Positions 49,172-57,987 are shown, numbered from the stretch's first letter. The stretch is DNA of 64,000 nt from an uncultured Trueperaceae bacterium (GCA_937873495.1 CALMXZ010000012.1:310001-374000), one strand, 5' to 3'. The notes: generated by a model not told the origin, from the sequence alone. Program-made: numbers and translations.

Positions 49172-49693
49172 TCACGCAGCCGCGATGTGCGCCCTCACGC
49201 CGTCGAACACGTTCTGGAGGACGATCCGCGCGCCGGATGAGCTGGTGAGGACGGCGTAGTTGCCGTCGAGCTCCACCTCGACCGAACCGCCCGCCTTCTC
49301 GAGGCCGGCCCGGTAGGCGGCGATGGCGTCGCTCAACGTGACTCCATCGTGCATGACGCTTATGCCGTACGTGAGGTTGCCGGTCATCTCGACGGTGACC
49401 GGGGAGCCGGCGTCGGTCAGGACGCCCGAGTACGTGGTCGAACCGAAGATGTTGGTGCCGAGGACGACGGGGATGCCGTCCATAGCCACGGGCAGCCCGG
49501 CCGAGGCGCCGCTGCGGCTGTCGAGCACCACGGTGAGCGTGCCGTTCGTCTGTTCGAGGCTCAAGTACCCGGTCGTCAGGTCCGAATCCGAGTAGTCCAC
49601 GTGCGAGTCGTCGACGCGGATGGGCGAGGCGGCCAAGCTGACGCTTACTGCGAGGGCGGCCAGTGCGGCGAGGGTGCGGGCGAGTCCTGTCAT
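49172..49693 (-). CDS. Exported DUF302-like protein
   Basis: A 173-residue secreted protein with a signal peptide ending ASLA-A. The last 70 residues (GNLTYGISVMHDGVTLSDAIAAYRAGLEKAGGSVEVE) have the alternating strand/helix pattern of DUF302-type small domains, while the first part is polar, threonine/serine-rich and beta-like. No catalytic residues are evident. AAGGAT or GGAG could serve as ribosome site. A monocistronic gene followed by a strong hairpin. Confidence 0.65.
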   Translation of the reverse strand: MTGLARTLAALAALAVSVSLAASPIRVDDSHVDYSDSDLTTGYLSLEQTNGTLTVVLDSRSGASAGLPVAMDGIPVVLGTNIFGSTTYSGVLTDAGSPVTVEMTGNLTYGISVMHDGVTLSDAIAAYRAGLEKAGGSVEVELDGNYAVLTSSSGARIVLQNVFDGVRAHIAAA

Positions 49694-49935
49694 ATCCTTA
49701 AGCTCCTAGTCTGCCGGTCGGGGCTTGCCTTGCCGGCTTGAGGGGAGCATGGCGCCGGGCAGTGCAGATTGCGTGGAGCACGCCGCCGCTCGACGGGAAC
49801 CGAGTATGCCGACCGGTTGCGCGCGCGTACGGGGGATGAAGATGCCCGGGGAATCGACCAGCCGCTGGCCACGCTGCGCGCCGCGCGCACGGGGGAGACG
49901 GCGCACGACGCTCGGCCGCCCGGGGGAACTGCTGC

Positions 49936-49941
49936 TACACT
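49936..49941 (+). promoter_or_regulatory. -10 box of the P-loop gene
   Basis: TACACT, 6 bases before the GTG start; a clear leaderless arrangement, identical in hexamer to the prfA and SCP2 gene promoters. Confidence 0.6.
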
Positions 49942-49947
49942 CCGCCA

Positions 49948-50514
49948 GTGCCACTCTTGAACGCCGCCGACCGACTGTCCTTCCGCCCGAACCGCGTGCT
50001 GGTCGCCGGCACCTCGGGCTCCGGCAAGTCCACGTTGGCGGCCAGGTTGGCCGAGCTGTTCGGGACGGAACACGTCGAGATAGACGGGCTCTTTCACGGG
50101 CCCGGCTGGGTGCCGCGCGGGGAGTTCATGCAGGACGTCGAGCGCTTCAGCTCGCGGCCGGCCTGGGTCACGGAGTGGCAGTACCACACGGTGCGGCCGC
50201 TGTTGGCGGAGCGGGCCGACCTGCTCGTGTGGCTCGACTACCGGCGGCACGTCGTCATGCGGCGCGTCGTGGCGCGCACGCTCCGGCGCCGCGTGCGCAA
50301 CGAGGAGCTGTGGAACGGCAACCGCGAACAGAGCTTGTGGCGTGTCTTCGTCGACCGCGATCACATCGTCCGGTGGGCGTGGCGGACCCACGCGGCGACG
50401 CCACGGCGCGTGGCCGAGCTGGTGGAGCAGCGGCCTGAGCTGGTCGTGGTGCGGCTGCGGTCGCCCAAGGAGTGCGAGGCCTGGGTGACCGGCCTGGCCC
50501 GGCAGCCGGACTAG
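49948..50514 (+). CDS. P-loop nucleotide kinase-like protein (FlaR/adenylate-kinase-like)
   Basis: A 188-residue P-loop protein. Walker A GTSGSGKST is near residue 21, followed by HVEIDGLFHGPGWVPR, a lid-like region with repeated arginines (RRHVVMRRVVARTLRRR), and a C-terminal strand VVVRLRSPKE. This order matches the so-called topology modulation/adenylate-kinase-like family, whose substrate is poorly defined. No signal peptide, single gene, leaderless GTG start. It converges on the Nudix gene. Confidence 0.82.
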   Translation: MPLLNAADRLSFRPNRVLVAGTSGSGKSTLAARLAELFGTEHVEIDGLFHGPGWVPRGEFMQDVERFSSRPAWVTEWQYHTVRPLLAERADLLVWLDYRRHVVMRRVVARTLRRRVRNEELWNGNREQSLWRVFVDRDHIVRWAWRTHAATPRRVAELVEQRPELVVVRLRSPKECEAWVTGLARQPD

Positions 50515-50546
50515 ACGACCGGTCTCTCCGGCTGTGTTGGAGTGGC

Positions 50547-51008
50547 TCAGCCCTCGCCGAGCTCCGCCACGGCCAGTCGCACCCAAGCGTCCATCTCAGG
50601 CGTGAGCCCCAGACCGAGGGCGGCAGGCAGGTCGTACCAGCCCATGGTCGCCTCCTCGCCGGCCAGGGCGCCGTCGTACGGCGCGGCGGGCCGCCCGAGG
50701 TACACGAGGTCGATGTGTTCGTGGCCCGTGGTTATGAACTCGAGTTGGACGCCGCGCGGCCGCACGAGCTGGCGGGGGCCCGAGGCGTCGATCGGCGGCG
50801 GACCGACCAGCTCCACCGCGATGCCCGCCTCCTCCATGACCTCGCGCGTTGCCGCGTCGTCCGGCAGCTCCCCTGGCTCGACATGCCCTCCGGGCGGCAG
50901 CCAGATGCCCAGCTTCCGGTGCCGGTGCAGCAGCACCAGTGAGCGCCACACGACGAAGACGCTCACCGCGAAGTCGCGCGTCGGGCCGCTCGCCGCGCTG
51001 TCCGTCAT
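50547..51008 (-). CDS. Nudix hydrolase
   Basis: A 153-residue Nudix protein. The box is GGHVEPGELPDDAATREVMEEAG, complete with the REVMEEAG core, after a LLHRHRKLGIWLPPGG entry strand. The C-terminal half has a HEHIDLVYLGRP strand like mRNA-decapping or diadenosine-phosphate-hydrolysing members. The ATG overlaps the stop of the kinase-like gene (ATGA), so it is the last gene of an operon. Substrate undetermined. Confidence 0.88.
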   Translation of the reverse strand: MTDSAASGPTRDFAVSVFVVWRSLVLLHRHRKLGIWLPPGGHVEPGELPDDAATREVMEEAGIAVELVGPPPIDASGPRQLVRPRGVQLEFITTGHEHIDLVYLGRPAAPYDGALAGEEATMGWYDLPAALGLGLTPEMDAWVRLAVAELGEG

Positions 51009-52483
51009 GCGCCCCCGCTGTCGCTCTCGCGCAGCGCGAGCATGCGCCTCACGACCCTGAGCACGATCTGGCCCGCGTCGACGAACGCCCGCTGCCGCGG
51101 CGGCGCGCCTGCCGCGATCTGGGCGTAACTGACGGCGTGGTAGACGGACGCGAGCGCGAGCCCCTCGTCGAGCGTCGACTCGATGCCCGCCAGCAACGCG
51201 GGATGGCGCTCGGAGAAGACGGTTCGGATGGACGCAAGGTAGGCGTCGCGCAACGCGCGCAGTTCCGCTTCGCCCGGCTCCTCGTCTATCCCCGCGAGCG
51301 TCGGGAGGTCGACGCCCGGCCAAGAGAAGGTGGCGTCCGTCCAGTCGAAGATCACGGGTAGCGCACCGCCCTCCAGCGTGAAAGTGGCGTTGCCGAAGTG
51401 GAGGTCGCCGTGAGTGAGGAGCGCAGGCGCGGCCTTCGCGAGCCTGGCAAGGCGTTCCTCGAGCCAGCGCCCCAACGCGGGCAGCTCCGCTCGCTCGCTG
51501 TCGGTGAGGTCGGCGAGCTGGTGGGACGCCCACAAAACGCCCAAGTCGGCCGCCACCTCGAGGGGTCCGCGCGGCACGACGCCGGCCTCGACCAACTCGG
51601 CGTGCTTGCCAACGGCGGCGGCCTGGAGCTCGGCGAGGGCGAGCAGGACCTCGCCCGGCGCGGCCGGGCGTTCGACATCCTCCGTGAAGCGGCGCGTCAC
51701 CATCCAGGCGGCGGACCCGCCCCAGACTCGGCCGTTACGGTGCGGAGCGTAGGTGCCGTGCGCGATCACCTGTGGCACGAGCAGCGGTCCGAGCGCCCCG
51801 ATCGCCGCCGTGGCCGTCGGCTCGTGCGGCCAACGTGGATTGGTGACCTTGACGACGGCGTCCTGCCCGAGCCAGACGCTCGAGAGCACCCACGCCTGGA
51901 ACTGGCGCAGCTGAGGTGTGCCGGGCGTGCCGGGGAGGAGGGGCTCCAAGCCCCCGGCCGCGCCGGCGGCACCGCCGTCCGCGAACGCCGCACGCATGGC
52001 GGCCGACAGGGCGGCCGTCGAGCCGGGTACGCAGTGTGGCGGTGGCGGCGGTTCGGTGGCGCCTCGAGACCCCGTCTCGCTGCTCAGCCAGGCCAGGTAT
52101 CCGCCCAGCGCCTCAGCCAGGTCTGCCGGTAGCCCGAGCGCGAGCGCGTCGTCGCTCGCCGACAGCCACTCCCGTCGTGCCAACCCGTCCTGAGCGGGGG
52201 TGGGGAAGACCTCGCAGGCCGTGAGGAACTCGACTACCACGCCGTCGGCACGCTCGTCGGGCGCGCGCCGCTGGTAGCCGAGCTGCCCGAGCGACACGAG
52301 CGGCAGCTCGGGTCCGAGCAGGTCAGCGAACTCGAGCGCGCTGCGCGAGTCGCCGAGCGGTCGGTCCACGAAAGGTAGGCGGGGCGCGTCGTCACCGCCC
52401 ACCGCCAGGAGCACCGTGGGTTCGGCGGGGGGTACGACCGCCAGATGCGTCCGCATGAGGTGTTGCGGCGCAGCTTCCGTCAC
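51005..52483 (-). CDS. Aminoglycoside/choline phosphotransferase-family protein
   Basis: A 492-residue protein. The C-terminal 320 residues carry the APH kinase fold: DAVVKVTNPRWP for the ATP lysine region, the catalytic loop LLTHGDLHFGNATF (Brenner motif) and the Mg-binding VIFDWTDATFSWPGVDLPTL. The first 150 residues are a separate domain of unknown fold. It may phosphorylate a metabolite or small molecule rather than an antibiotic, since such folds are widespread. A GTG start lies 4 bases after the miaB stop, and its stop overlaps the Nudix start. Confidence 0.8.
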   Translation of the reverse strand: MTEAAPQHLMRTHLAVVPPAEPTVLLAVGGDDAPRLPFVDRPLGDSRSALEFADLLGPELPLVSLGQLGYQRRAPDERADGVVVEFLTACEVFPTPAQDGLARREWLSASDDALALGLPADLAEALGGYLAWLSSETGSRGATEPPPPPHCVPGSTAALSAAMRAAFADGGAAGAAGGLEPLLPGTPGTPQLRQFQAWVLSSVWLGQDAVVKVTNPRWPHEPTATAAIGALGPLLVPQVIAHGTYAPHRNGRVWGGSAAWMVTRRFTEDVERPAAPGEVLLALAELQAAAVGKHAELVEAGVVPRGPLEVAADLGVLWASHQLADLTDSERAELPALGRWLEERLARLAKAAPALLTHGDLHFGNATFTLEGGALPVIFDWTDATFSWPGVDLPTLAGIDEEPGEAELRALRDAYLASIRTVFSERHPALLAGIESTLDEGLALASVYHAVSYAQIAAGAPPRQRAFVDAGQIVLRVVRRMLALRESDSGGA

Positions 52484-52487
52484 GTGC

Positions 52488-53849
52488 TCACGACGCCATC
52501 ACGAGCTCGATGCCGCGTTGGGCGGCGCCGAGCACCTCACCGTGGAGGGCGTGCGGTGTCGCCGCCGTGATCGTCACCTGCCTCACGCCCATGCTCGTGA
52601 CGCTCTCGGCGGGCACGAGCACCGTGTGGTTCTGGTCGGAGTGACCGACCGCGTAGCGCGAGTCGCGGCCGAGGTCCTTCACCAACACGCGCAGCGTCTT
52701 GCCGATCAGCGCCTCGTTGGCCGTCAGGCTCCGCGCCTTCTGGGCCTCGATGAGCCGCTGCAGGCGCTCGACCTTAACCTCGCGGGGCATGTCCGTGAAG
52801 TGCTTGTAGCTCGGCGTGCCGGGGCGCGCGGAGTACATGAACATGTACGCCTGCTCGAACGCTGCCTCCTCGGCCGCCGCGAGCGTCGCCTGGAAGTCGT
52901 CCTCCGTCTCACTGGGGAAGCCGACGATGACGTCCGTCGAGATGACGACCTCCGCGACCTTCTCCCTGATCTCCCTCACGATGGCCAGGTAGCGCTCGAT
53001 GCGGTACTCGCGTGCCATGCGCCGCAGCACCCGGTCCGAGCCGGACTGCATGGGGAGGTGGATGTAGTTGCAGACGTTCGGATGCGAGGCGATGACGTCG
53101 ATGAGCTCGCTCGTGAAGTTCATCGGGTGGCTGGTGGTGAACTTGACGCGCTCGAAGCCGAGGTCGGCGACGGTGCGCAGGAGCTCGGGGAAGCTCGGCA
53201 TGCCGGGCTGGCCCATGCCGTAGGAGTTGACGTTCTGGCCGAGCAGCGTGACCTCTACCAGGCCGGCAGCGCGCATCGCGGTCGCTTCCAGCATGATGCT
53301 CTCCGGCGCGCGCGAGACCTCGGGCCCGCGCGTGTCGGGGACGATGCAGTAGGTGCAGTGGTGGTTGCACCCCCGCATGATCGTGAGGAAGCCTGACAGA
53401 CCGCAGGGCGGGGGCGGCCGGTAGTCGTGCAGCTCCGACTCGAAGCCGAGCCGCTCGATCATGCCGCCGCGCTCGCCGGAGCGCAGGCTGCCGTACTCCT
53501 CCAGGGCCTCGAGCAGGTCCGTGATGGCGCCGGGCCCGACGAGGAGGTCGACGCCGAACTTCTGCGCCACCTCGCGCCCCTCGTCCAACTGCGCGAGGCA
53601 GCCCATCAACCCTACGGTGACGTCGCGCCCTTCGGAGCGCTGCTTGCGCAGGTCGCCGAGCACGCTTATCACCTTCTCGACCGGCTTGCCGCGCACCGCG
53701 CACGTGTTCAGGAGGAGCAGGTCGGCGTCAGCCGGATGCGCTGCGAGCTCGTGCCCGCCTGCCACCAGCTCCGACTGGATGGTGTGGGTGTCGTACTCGT
53801 TCATCTGGCACCCGAAGGTGATGACGTGTGCTCGCAACTGCCGCTCCAA
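52488..53849 (-). CDS. miaB: tRNA-2-methylthio-N6-dimethylallyladenosine synthase MiaB
   Basis: A 453-residue radical-SAM methylthiotransferase that converts i6A to ms2i6A at tRNA position 37. It has the N-terminal UPF0004 cluster-binding domain (ITFGCQMNEYDTH with conserved Cys, LLNTCAVRGKPVEK and VGLMGCLAQ), the radical-SAM CxxxCxxC in GCNHHCTYCIVP, and a C-terminal TRAM domain. A TTG start is used. It follows a small membrane-protein gene by 18 bases. Confidence 0.95.
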   Translation of the reverse strand: MERQLRAHVITFGCQMNEYDTHTIQSELVAGGHELAAHPADADLLLLNTCAVRGKPVEKVISVLGDLRKQRSEGRDVTVGLMGCLAQLDEGREVAQKFGVDLLVGPGAITDLLEALEEYGSLRSGERGGMIERLGFESELHDYRPPPPCGLSGFLTIMRGCNHHCTYCIVPDTRGPEVSRAPESIMLEATAMRAAGLVEVTLLGQNVNSYGMGQPGMPSFPELLRTVADLGFERVKFTTSHPMNFTSELIDVIASHPNVCNYIHLPMQSGSDRVLRRMAREYRIERYLAIVREIREKVAEVVISTDVIVGFPSETEDDFQATLAAAEEAAFEQAYMFMYSARPGTPSYKHFTDMPREVKVERLQRLIEAQKARSLTANEALIGKTLRVLVKDLGRDSRYAVGHSDQNHTVLVPAESVTSMGVRQVTITAATPHALHGEVLGAAQRGIELVMAS

Positions 53850-53868
53850 TCGTCTCGTAACTAACGCC

Positions 53869-54045
53869 TCAGCGGAATACCAGCGCGCCTACGAGCACCA
53901 GCAGGACACTACCCAGCGCGAGCAGCGACCCGATGGCGAAGCCGCGCGGGAACCTCTCGCGCACCTTCGGCGCTGCGCTCGAGAAGAGCAGCAGCACGCC
54001 GACCAGGAACACATAACTGGCGACCTGCACCGTCAACGTCAGCAC
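53869..54045 (-). CDS. Small two-helix membrane protein upstream of miaB
   Basis: A 58-residue frame on the minus strand. It has two hydrophobic stretches (YVFLVGVLLLF and IGSLLALGSVLLVLVGALVF) joined by a basic KVRERFPR loop, so it is a hairpin membrane protein with a cytoplasmic or periplasmic loop. A GTG start follows GGAGG with a 5-base gap, and TATCCT lies further upstream, giving a complete promoter-ribosome site-frame unit. It ends 19 bases before miaB. No homologue is recognised. Confidence 0.7.
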   Translation of the reverse strand: MLTLTVQVASYVFLVGVLLLFSSAAPKVRERFPRGFAIGSLLALGSVLLVLVGALVFR

Positions 54046-54062
54046 CAGCGCCTCCGATGGAG

Positions 54063-54068
54063 AGGATA
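54063..54068 (-). promoter_or_regulatory. -10 box of the small protein-miaB operon
   Basis: TATCCT on the minus strand, 17 bases before the GTG, upstream of a GGAGG ribosome site, so this operon has a short conventional leader. It is divergent from the alkyltransferase-like gene. Confidence 0.45.
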
Positions 54069-54127
54069 ACGGAAGCGGGCCGCGCGGGCGCGACCCGCGG
54101 CACTATCCCATGGCGTTAGCATCAGGC

Positions 54128-54454
54128 ATGGACGAAGGCTTCAGGGAGGCGGTCTTGCGCGTCGTGCGCTCCGTTCCGGCCGGCAAGGTGACGACCTACG
54201 GCGAGGTGGCCATCTTGGCGGGCAGGCCCAACCATGCGCGCCAGGTCGGAGCGATCCTCTACGGCCTACGCGACAGCGAGGTCGACGACGTGCCGTGGCA
54301 ACGCGTCATCAACGCCGGCGGCGGCATCTCGACCTACAAGGTCGGCTCCGGCGAGCTGCAGGTCGCCCTACTGCGCTCCGAGGGGGTGGAGGTGACCGAT
54401 GACCGCGTCGACCTACGGCGCTACCGGTGGCTCGGCGAGGTGGATCGCGGTTAG
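54128..54454 (+). CDS. Alkyltransferase-like protein (ATL)
   Basis: A 108-residue protein with the C-terminal DNA-binding fold of O6-alkylguanine-DNA alkyltransferases: VPAGKVTTYGEVAILAGRPNHARQVGAILYGL and LLRSEGVEVTDDRVDLRRYRW. The reactive-Cys motif PCHRV is replaced by PWQRVI, so like ATL proteins it cannot accept an alkyl group but would flag the lesion for nucleotide-excision repair. The usual ATL motif has His where this protein has Gln. The ATG at 54128 is preferred (TAGCAT 5 bases upstream); an ATG at 54110 adds six residues. Confidence 0.85.
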   Translation: MDEGFREAVLRVVRSVPAGKVTTYGEVAILAGRPNHARQVGAILYGLRDSEVDDVPWQRVINAGGGISTYKVGSGELQVALLRSEGVEVTDDRVDLRRYRWLGEVDRG

Positions 54455-54521
54455 GTAGGGGTTCCGGGGCGGGCGCGAGGGTCGGTCTAGGTCACGTCCA
54501 GTGCGCGGCGCAAGAGCCCGC

Positions 54522-55322
54522 TCACCCAACGTAGAGCCTGTCACCGAGCATGAACGAGAGCACGCGCTTGTGGTAGCGCCTGGTGAGCAGCCCGACGCTC
54601 ACGACCGCCTCGACGTAGTAGCCGCCGTGCTCGCGCAGGTTGCGCGCTTGCCAGGCGAGCGCCGGCACCACGTAAGCGAGGAGGCCGAGCAGGTCGGCCA
54701 TCAGCTCCGCCTGGAAGCTCTGGTGCGTCGTGGCGGGGAACGGTGCGATGAACCGGGTGGACAGGCTGGTGAGGCGGCGCCCGCGCAGCGTGCCGCGGCC
54801 CAACAGTTCCGAGCTGCCGAGTTCGCGTTTCGCCGTCTCGACCCGGTCGTCGACCTTCACGTAGAAGCGGTCGACTAGGCGGACGCTCACGGAGACCCGG
54901 CTGATCGTCTCGTACGGGACGAGGCGCACTTCGACGTTCAACTCCTCACCGCTCTTGACGTGTGGCGGGACGACGACCTCGAGCTCGTTGAAGACGCGTT
55001 GCCACAAGGCCGTGAAGAGCGAGGAGAAGGCGGCCGCGCCGGACGCAGCGATCTCGCCGATCAGGAAGACGTTGCCGATGCCGCTCCTGGCGACGGGCGA
55101 GAGCCACAGCGCGAGCCCGCCGAGGGCCGCCAAGCCCCACACGAGCGCCAGCCAGAAACTCGGGAGGCGGGTGAGCCTGGGGCGGTACGGGATGTCGAGC
55201 GCCGGGTCGTCGTGCGACCGGCGGGCGACCCCGCACACCTCGCACGTGAGGCCGGCGAGGTTCACCTGAGCGCAAGCCGGGCAGGCCCACGCGCCTGGAG
55301 GCAGCGCGGCGGCATCAGTCAT
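54522..55322 (-). CDS. Zinc-ribbon membrane protein of unknown function
   Basis: I do not recognise the whole 266-residue protein. Residues 12-30 are a RanBP2-like zinc finger, WACPAC then CEVC, with the usual Trp and Asn. Two hydrophobic helices (about 55-80 and 85-110) follow, then a C-terminal domain of about 150 residues with alternating polar strands (LNVEVRLVPYETISRVSVSVRLVDRF) and a final hydrophobic region. It is probably anchored with the finger in the cytoplasm. The ATG at 55322 was chosen as the start of the finger; one at 55337 is five residues earlier. It converges on the alkyltransferase-like gene. Confidence 0.7.
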   Translation of the reverse strand: MTDAAALPPGAWACPACAQVNLAGLTCEVCGVARRSHDDPALDIPYRPRLTRLPSFWLALVWGLAALGGLALWLSPVARSGIGNVFLIGEIAASGAAAFSSLFTALWQRVFNELEVVVPPHVKSGEELNVEVRLVPYETISRVSVSVRLVDRFYVKVDDRVETAKRELGSSELLGRGTLRGRRLTSLSTRFIAPFPATTHQSFQAELMADLLGLLAYVVPALAWQARNLREHGGYYVEAVVSVGLLTRRYHKRVLSFMLGDRLYVG

Positions 55323-55371
55323 CTCTATGGCCAGCATAGGGCCCGGCGGCCGGGCACGCAGCGATTATTCG

Positions 55372-55377
55372 TATGAT
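55372..55377 (+). promoter_or_regulatory. -10 box of the M20 peptidase operon
   Basis: TATGAT, 6 bases before the ATG and no ribosome site: leaderless. It probably drives M20 peptidase, DUF2007-like protein and CDF exporter together. Confidence 0.6.
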
Positions 55378-55383
55378 GGCCGG

Positions 55384-56535
55384 ATGTTAGACCCTCTCGT
55401 CTCCCTCGCTTCAGAGCTGATCAAGGCGCCGAGCCAGACCGGCAAGGAGGGCCCGGCCGCCGCGGTGATGCTCGAGGCGTTTGAGGCGAACGGCTTCGAC
55501 GAGGCCTACCTCGACGAGGTCGGCAACGCCATCGGCGTCATCCGCCGCGGCGAGGGCAAGACCCTCATGCTCAACGGTCATATCGACACCGTTCCGGTCG
55601 GCGATTCGGACCTGTGGCCGTTCCCGCCGCTCTCCGGCGTCGTGGTCGACGGCCGGCTCTGGGGCCGCGGCGCCTGCGACATGAAGAGCGCGCTCGCCTG
55701 CATGGTCATGGCGGCCTCGGATGCGGCGGCCGCCGGCTTCGAGGGCACCTTGATCGTGAGCGGCGTCGTCCAGGAGGAGGTCGGCGGCCTCGGGGCCAGG
55801 CACATAGGAGCCACCCTCGACTACGACGCGGTGGTGCTGGGCGAGCCGAGCAAGTGCCGCATGATGCTTGGGCACCGCGGCGCGAACGTCGTGGAGGTGG
55901 TGTTCCCGGGCGCCATCGCGCACGCCGCGAGGGCTTCGCTCGGAGAGAACGCGTTGGCGCACGTCGCACGCTACGTCCTCGCGCTCGAGACGCTCGACTT
56001 GCCGCGGGGCGGGGCCCTGGGCGGTTCAAGCGCGACGCCGACGCGCATCGTCAGCTCGCCGTCCAACTCGACCAACGTGGTCCCCGGCTCCGCCGTCCTC
56101 ACGGTCGACTACCGCTCCGTGCCCGGCGAGGGGCCGGCGGAGGTCGTCGAACGCCTGCGCTCGATCGCGCATGACGACCGCATCGTCGTGAGGATCGCCG
56201 ATAGCGGCAGGGGTGGCGAGGACGCGCTGCGCTCCACAGCGGCGTACCTGGCCGACCCGGGTGCCGCGGTCGTCGGAGTGGCGCGCGAGGCGTTCGGCCG
56301 CGCGCTGGCGGCCGTCGGTAGGCGCTTCGAGGAAGACGTGTGGTGGTTCTGCACCGACGCCCCGCACCTGGCGCGGCGCGGGGCTCCAGTCATCGGCTTC
56401 GGACCCGGCGAGGAGGAGCTGGCGCACACCACCAACGAGAGCGTTGCCGTCGCCGACCTGCACGCCGCGCGCCGCGCCTACGCCGAGTTCGCCGCGAGTT
56501 ACCTCGCGCGCCCTAAGAACGGGGAGGCAGCATGA
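55384..56535 (+). CDS. M20-family metallopeptidase/deacylase
   Basis: A 383-residue zinc hydrolase of the ArgE/DapE/LysK family. The ligands are visible: His and Asp in LNGHIDTVP, Asp in WGRGACDMKSALA, the bridging Glu in VVQEEVGGLGARH, and His in EELAHTTNESV. The central lid domain is present. The arrangement is closest to the deacylases for amino-acid derivatives (LysK- and YgeY-like), so it may remove an acyl or carrier group, but no partner gene identifies the substrate. Start fixed by the -10 box. The next gene overlaps its stop. Confidence 0.85.
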   Translation: MLDPLVSLASELIKAPSQTGKEGPAAAVMLEAFEANGFDEAYLDEVGNAIGVIRRGEGKTLMLNGHIDTVPVGDSDLWPFPPLSGVVVDGRLWGRGACDMKSALACMVMAASDAAAAGFEGTLIVSGVVQEEVGGLGARHIGATLDYDAVVLGEPSKCRMMLGHRGANVVEVVFPGAIAHAARASLGENALAHVARYVLALETLDLPRGGALGGSSATPTRIVSSPSNSTNVVPGSAVLTVDYRSVPGEGPAEVVERLRSIAHDDRIVVRIADSGRGGEDALRSTAAYLADPGAAVVGVAREAFGRALAAVGRRFEEDVWWFCTDAPHLARRGAPVIGFGPGEEELAHTTNESVAVADLHAARRAYAEFAASYLARPKNGEAA

Positions 56536-56978
56536 AGGGTGAGAAGGTCCTGATCAACGGCGATCGCTGGACGATCGTCGACGTGGCGCCGGCCATGCCG
56601 TTGGCCGAGATGGTCGCCACCATCCTCGAGGACGAAGGCATGATCACCATCATCCGCGGCGCGGAGTCGTTCACCGACGTGCTCTCCCACCTCGGCCTCA
56701 CCTCGGCTCAGGCGACGTACGTCCTGGTGCCGGAGGCGGACGCCGAGCGCGCCATGGCCGTTATCGCCGAGACCGTGACGGACTTCGAGGGCGACGAGCT
56801 CGACGAGCTCCTCGAGCGCATGGAGCGCGGCGAGGTCCTGCCGGAGCTCATGGACGCCTGGGTGGACGAAGCGTTGGACGAAGACGACGAAGACGGCGAA
56901 GGCGCTGTCACGGGCGCGGCGCGCTACGAGGACGCGGGCTGGACGGCCAACGCCGACGACGAGGACGAACCGACCTGA
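56532..56978 (+). CDS. DUF2007-like small acidic protein
   Basis: A 148-residue protein. The first 85 residues match the DUF2007 (putative signal-transducing) pattern: a strand-helix start AEMVATILEDEGMITIIRGA, and YVLVPEADAERAMAVIAE. The last 60 residues are strongly acidic and low-complexity (EALDEDDEDGEGA). The ATG overlaps the M20 stop by 4 bases and the metal exporter follows 2 bases after its stop, so the three are one operon. The acidic tail could bind metal, but no function is known. Confidence 0.65.
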   Translation: MKGEKVLINGDRWTIVDVAPAMPLAEMVATILEDEGMITIIRGAESFTDVLSHLGLTSAQATYVLVPEADAERAMAVIAETVTDFEGDELDELLERMERGEVLPELMDAWVDEALDEDDEDGEGAVTGAARYEDAGWTANADDEDEPT

Positions 56979-56979
56979 C

Positions 56980-57987
56980 ATGAGGCGGGAAGGCTCTGCC
57001 GGAGCCGGGCCGCGCGCGGCGCCGGCAGCCGCGGTGCCCGGCGCCCCTGCGCCCGGAGCCGAGGCGCCGCGTGGGCGGCGCGGCCGCGCCGCCTGGGTGA
57101 GCCTGGCCGGCGCCGTGCTCATCCTCGGCCTGAAGTTCTCCGCGTACCTGGCGACCGGCTCCGTCGGCTTCCTCTCCGACGCGGCGGAGTCGCTGGTCAA
57201 CCTCGTGGCAGCCGGGGTCCTGTTGGTGGCGCTCGGCGTCTCGGTGGCGCCGCCGGACTACCGCCACCCTTACGGACACGCCAAGGCGGAGTACCTCTCG
57301 AGCGTGTTGGAGGCCGCCCTCATCATCGTGGCGGCCGGGGCCATCGCCTGGAGCGCCGTTCAGCGCCTCCTGGCCCCGGAGGCGCTCACCAACGTCGCCG
57401 TCGGGGTGGGCGTCTCGGTCCTCGCCGCCGTGCTCAACGGCCTCCTTGCCTTCTACCTCTTCTCCGTGGCGCGCAGGGAGCGCTCCGACGCCCTCGCGGC
57501 CAACGCCCGCCACATCCTCACCGACGTCTACACCTCGCTCGGCGTGGTCATCGGGGTGCTGCTGGTGACGCTCACCGGCTGGCAGCCGCTCGACCCGCTC
57601 GTCGCCATGGTCGTGGCGGCCAACATCGTGGTGGTGGGCGTTCGCGTCATGCGCCAGGCCCTCTCGCGGCTCCTCGACGAGCGCCTCCCCGAACGGGAGG
57701 AGGCGAAGATCCTCGCGGTGCTGGAGGCCGACCCGCGCGTCCTCGGTTTCCACCGCCTGCGGACGCGGCGCGCGGGGCACGCGAGCTTCGCCGAGGTCGA
57801 CGTGTTCGTCGACCCGAAGCTGACCGTCAAGGAGGCCCACGACCTGGTCGGAGGGGTGGAGGACGCGATCCACGCCGAGCTCGAGGACCTGGTCACCACC
57901 ATCCACGTCGAGCCGTTCGTCGAGGGGGTGCGCGACCGCACCCTCACCCCCAAGGAGGAGTTCAAGGAAGAGGTGGAGAACGGTTAG
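56980..57987 (+). CDS. CDF-family divalent cation efflux transporter
   Basis: A 335-residue inner-membrane exporter that uses the proton gradient to expel Zn, Co, Fe or Mn. Six membrane helices, the intracellular motif HPYGHAKAEYLSSVLEAALI (ligands and gating His), the second metal-site helix NARHILTDVYTSLGVVIGV, and a C-terminal ferredoxin-like domain with RRAGHASFAEVDVFVDPKLTVKEAHDLVGGVE are visible. The N-terminus is a proline/alanine-rich tail of about 35 residues. Its stop overlaps the glycosylase stop in the convergent orientation by 4 bases. Confidence 0.9.
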   Translation: MRREGSAGAGPRAAPAAAVPGAPAPGAEAPRGRRGRAAWVSLAGAVLILGLKFSAYLATGSVGFLSDAAESLVNLVAAGVLLVALGVSVAPPDYRHPYGHAKAEYLSSVLEAALIIVAAGAIAWSAVQRLLAPEALTNVAVGVGVSVLAAVLNGLLAFYLFSVARRERSDALAANARHILTDVYTSLGVVIGVLLVTLTGWQPLDPLVAMVVAANIVVVGVRVMRQALSRLLDERLPEREEAKILAVLEADPRVLGFHRLRTRRAGHASFAEVDVFVDPKLTVKEAHDLVGGVEDAIHAELEDLVTTIHVEPFVEGVRDRTLTPKEEFKEEVENG

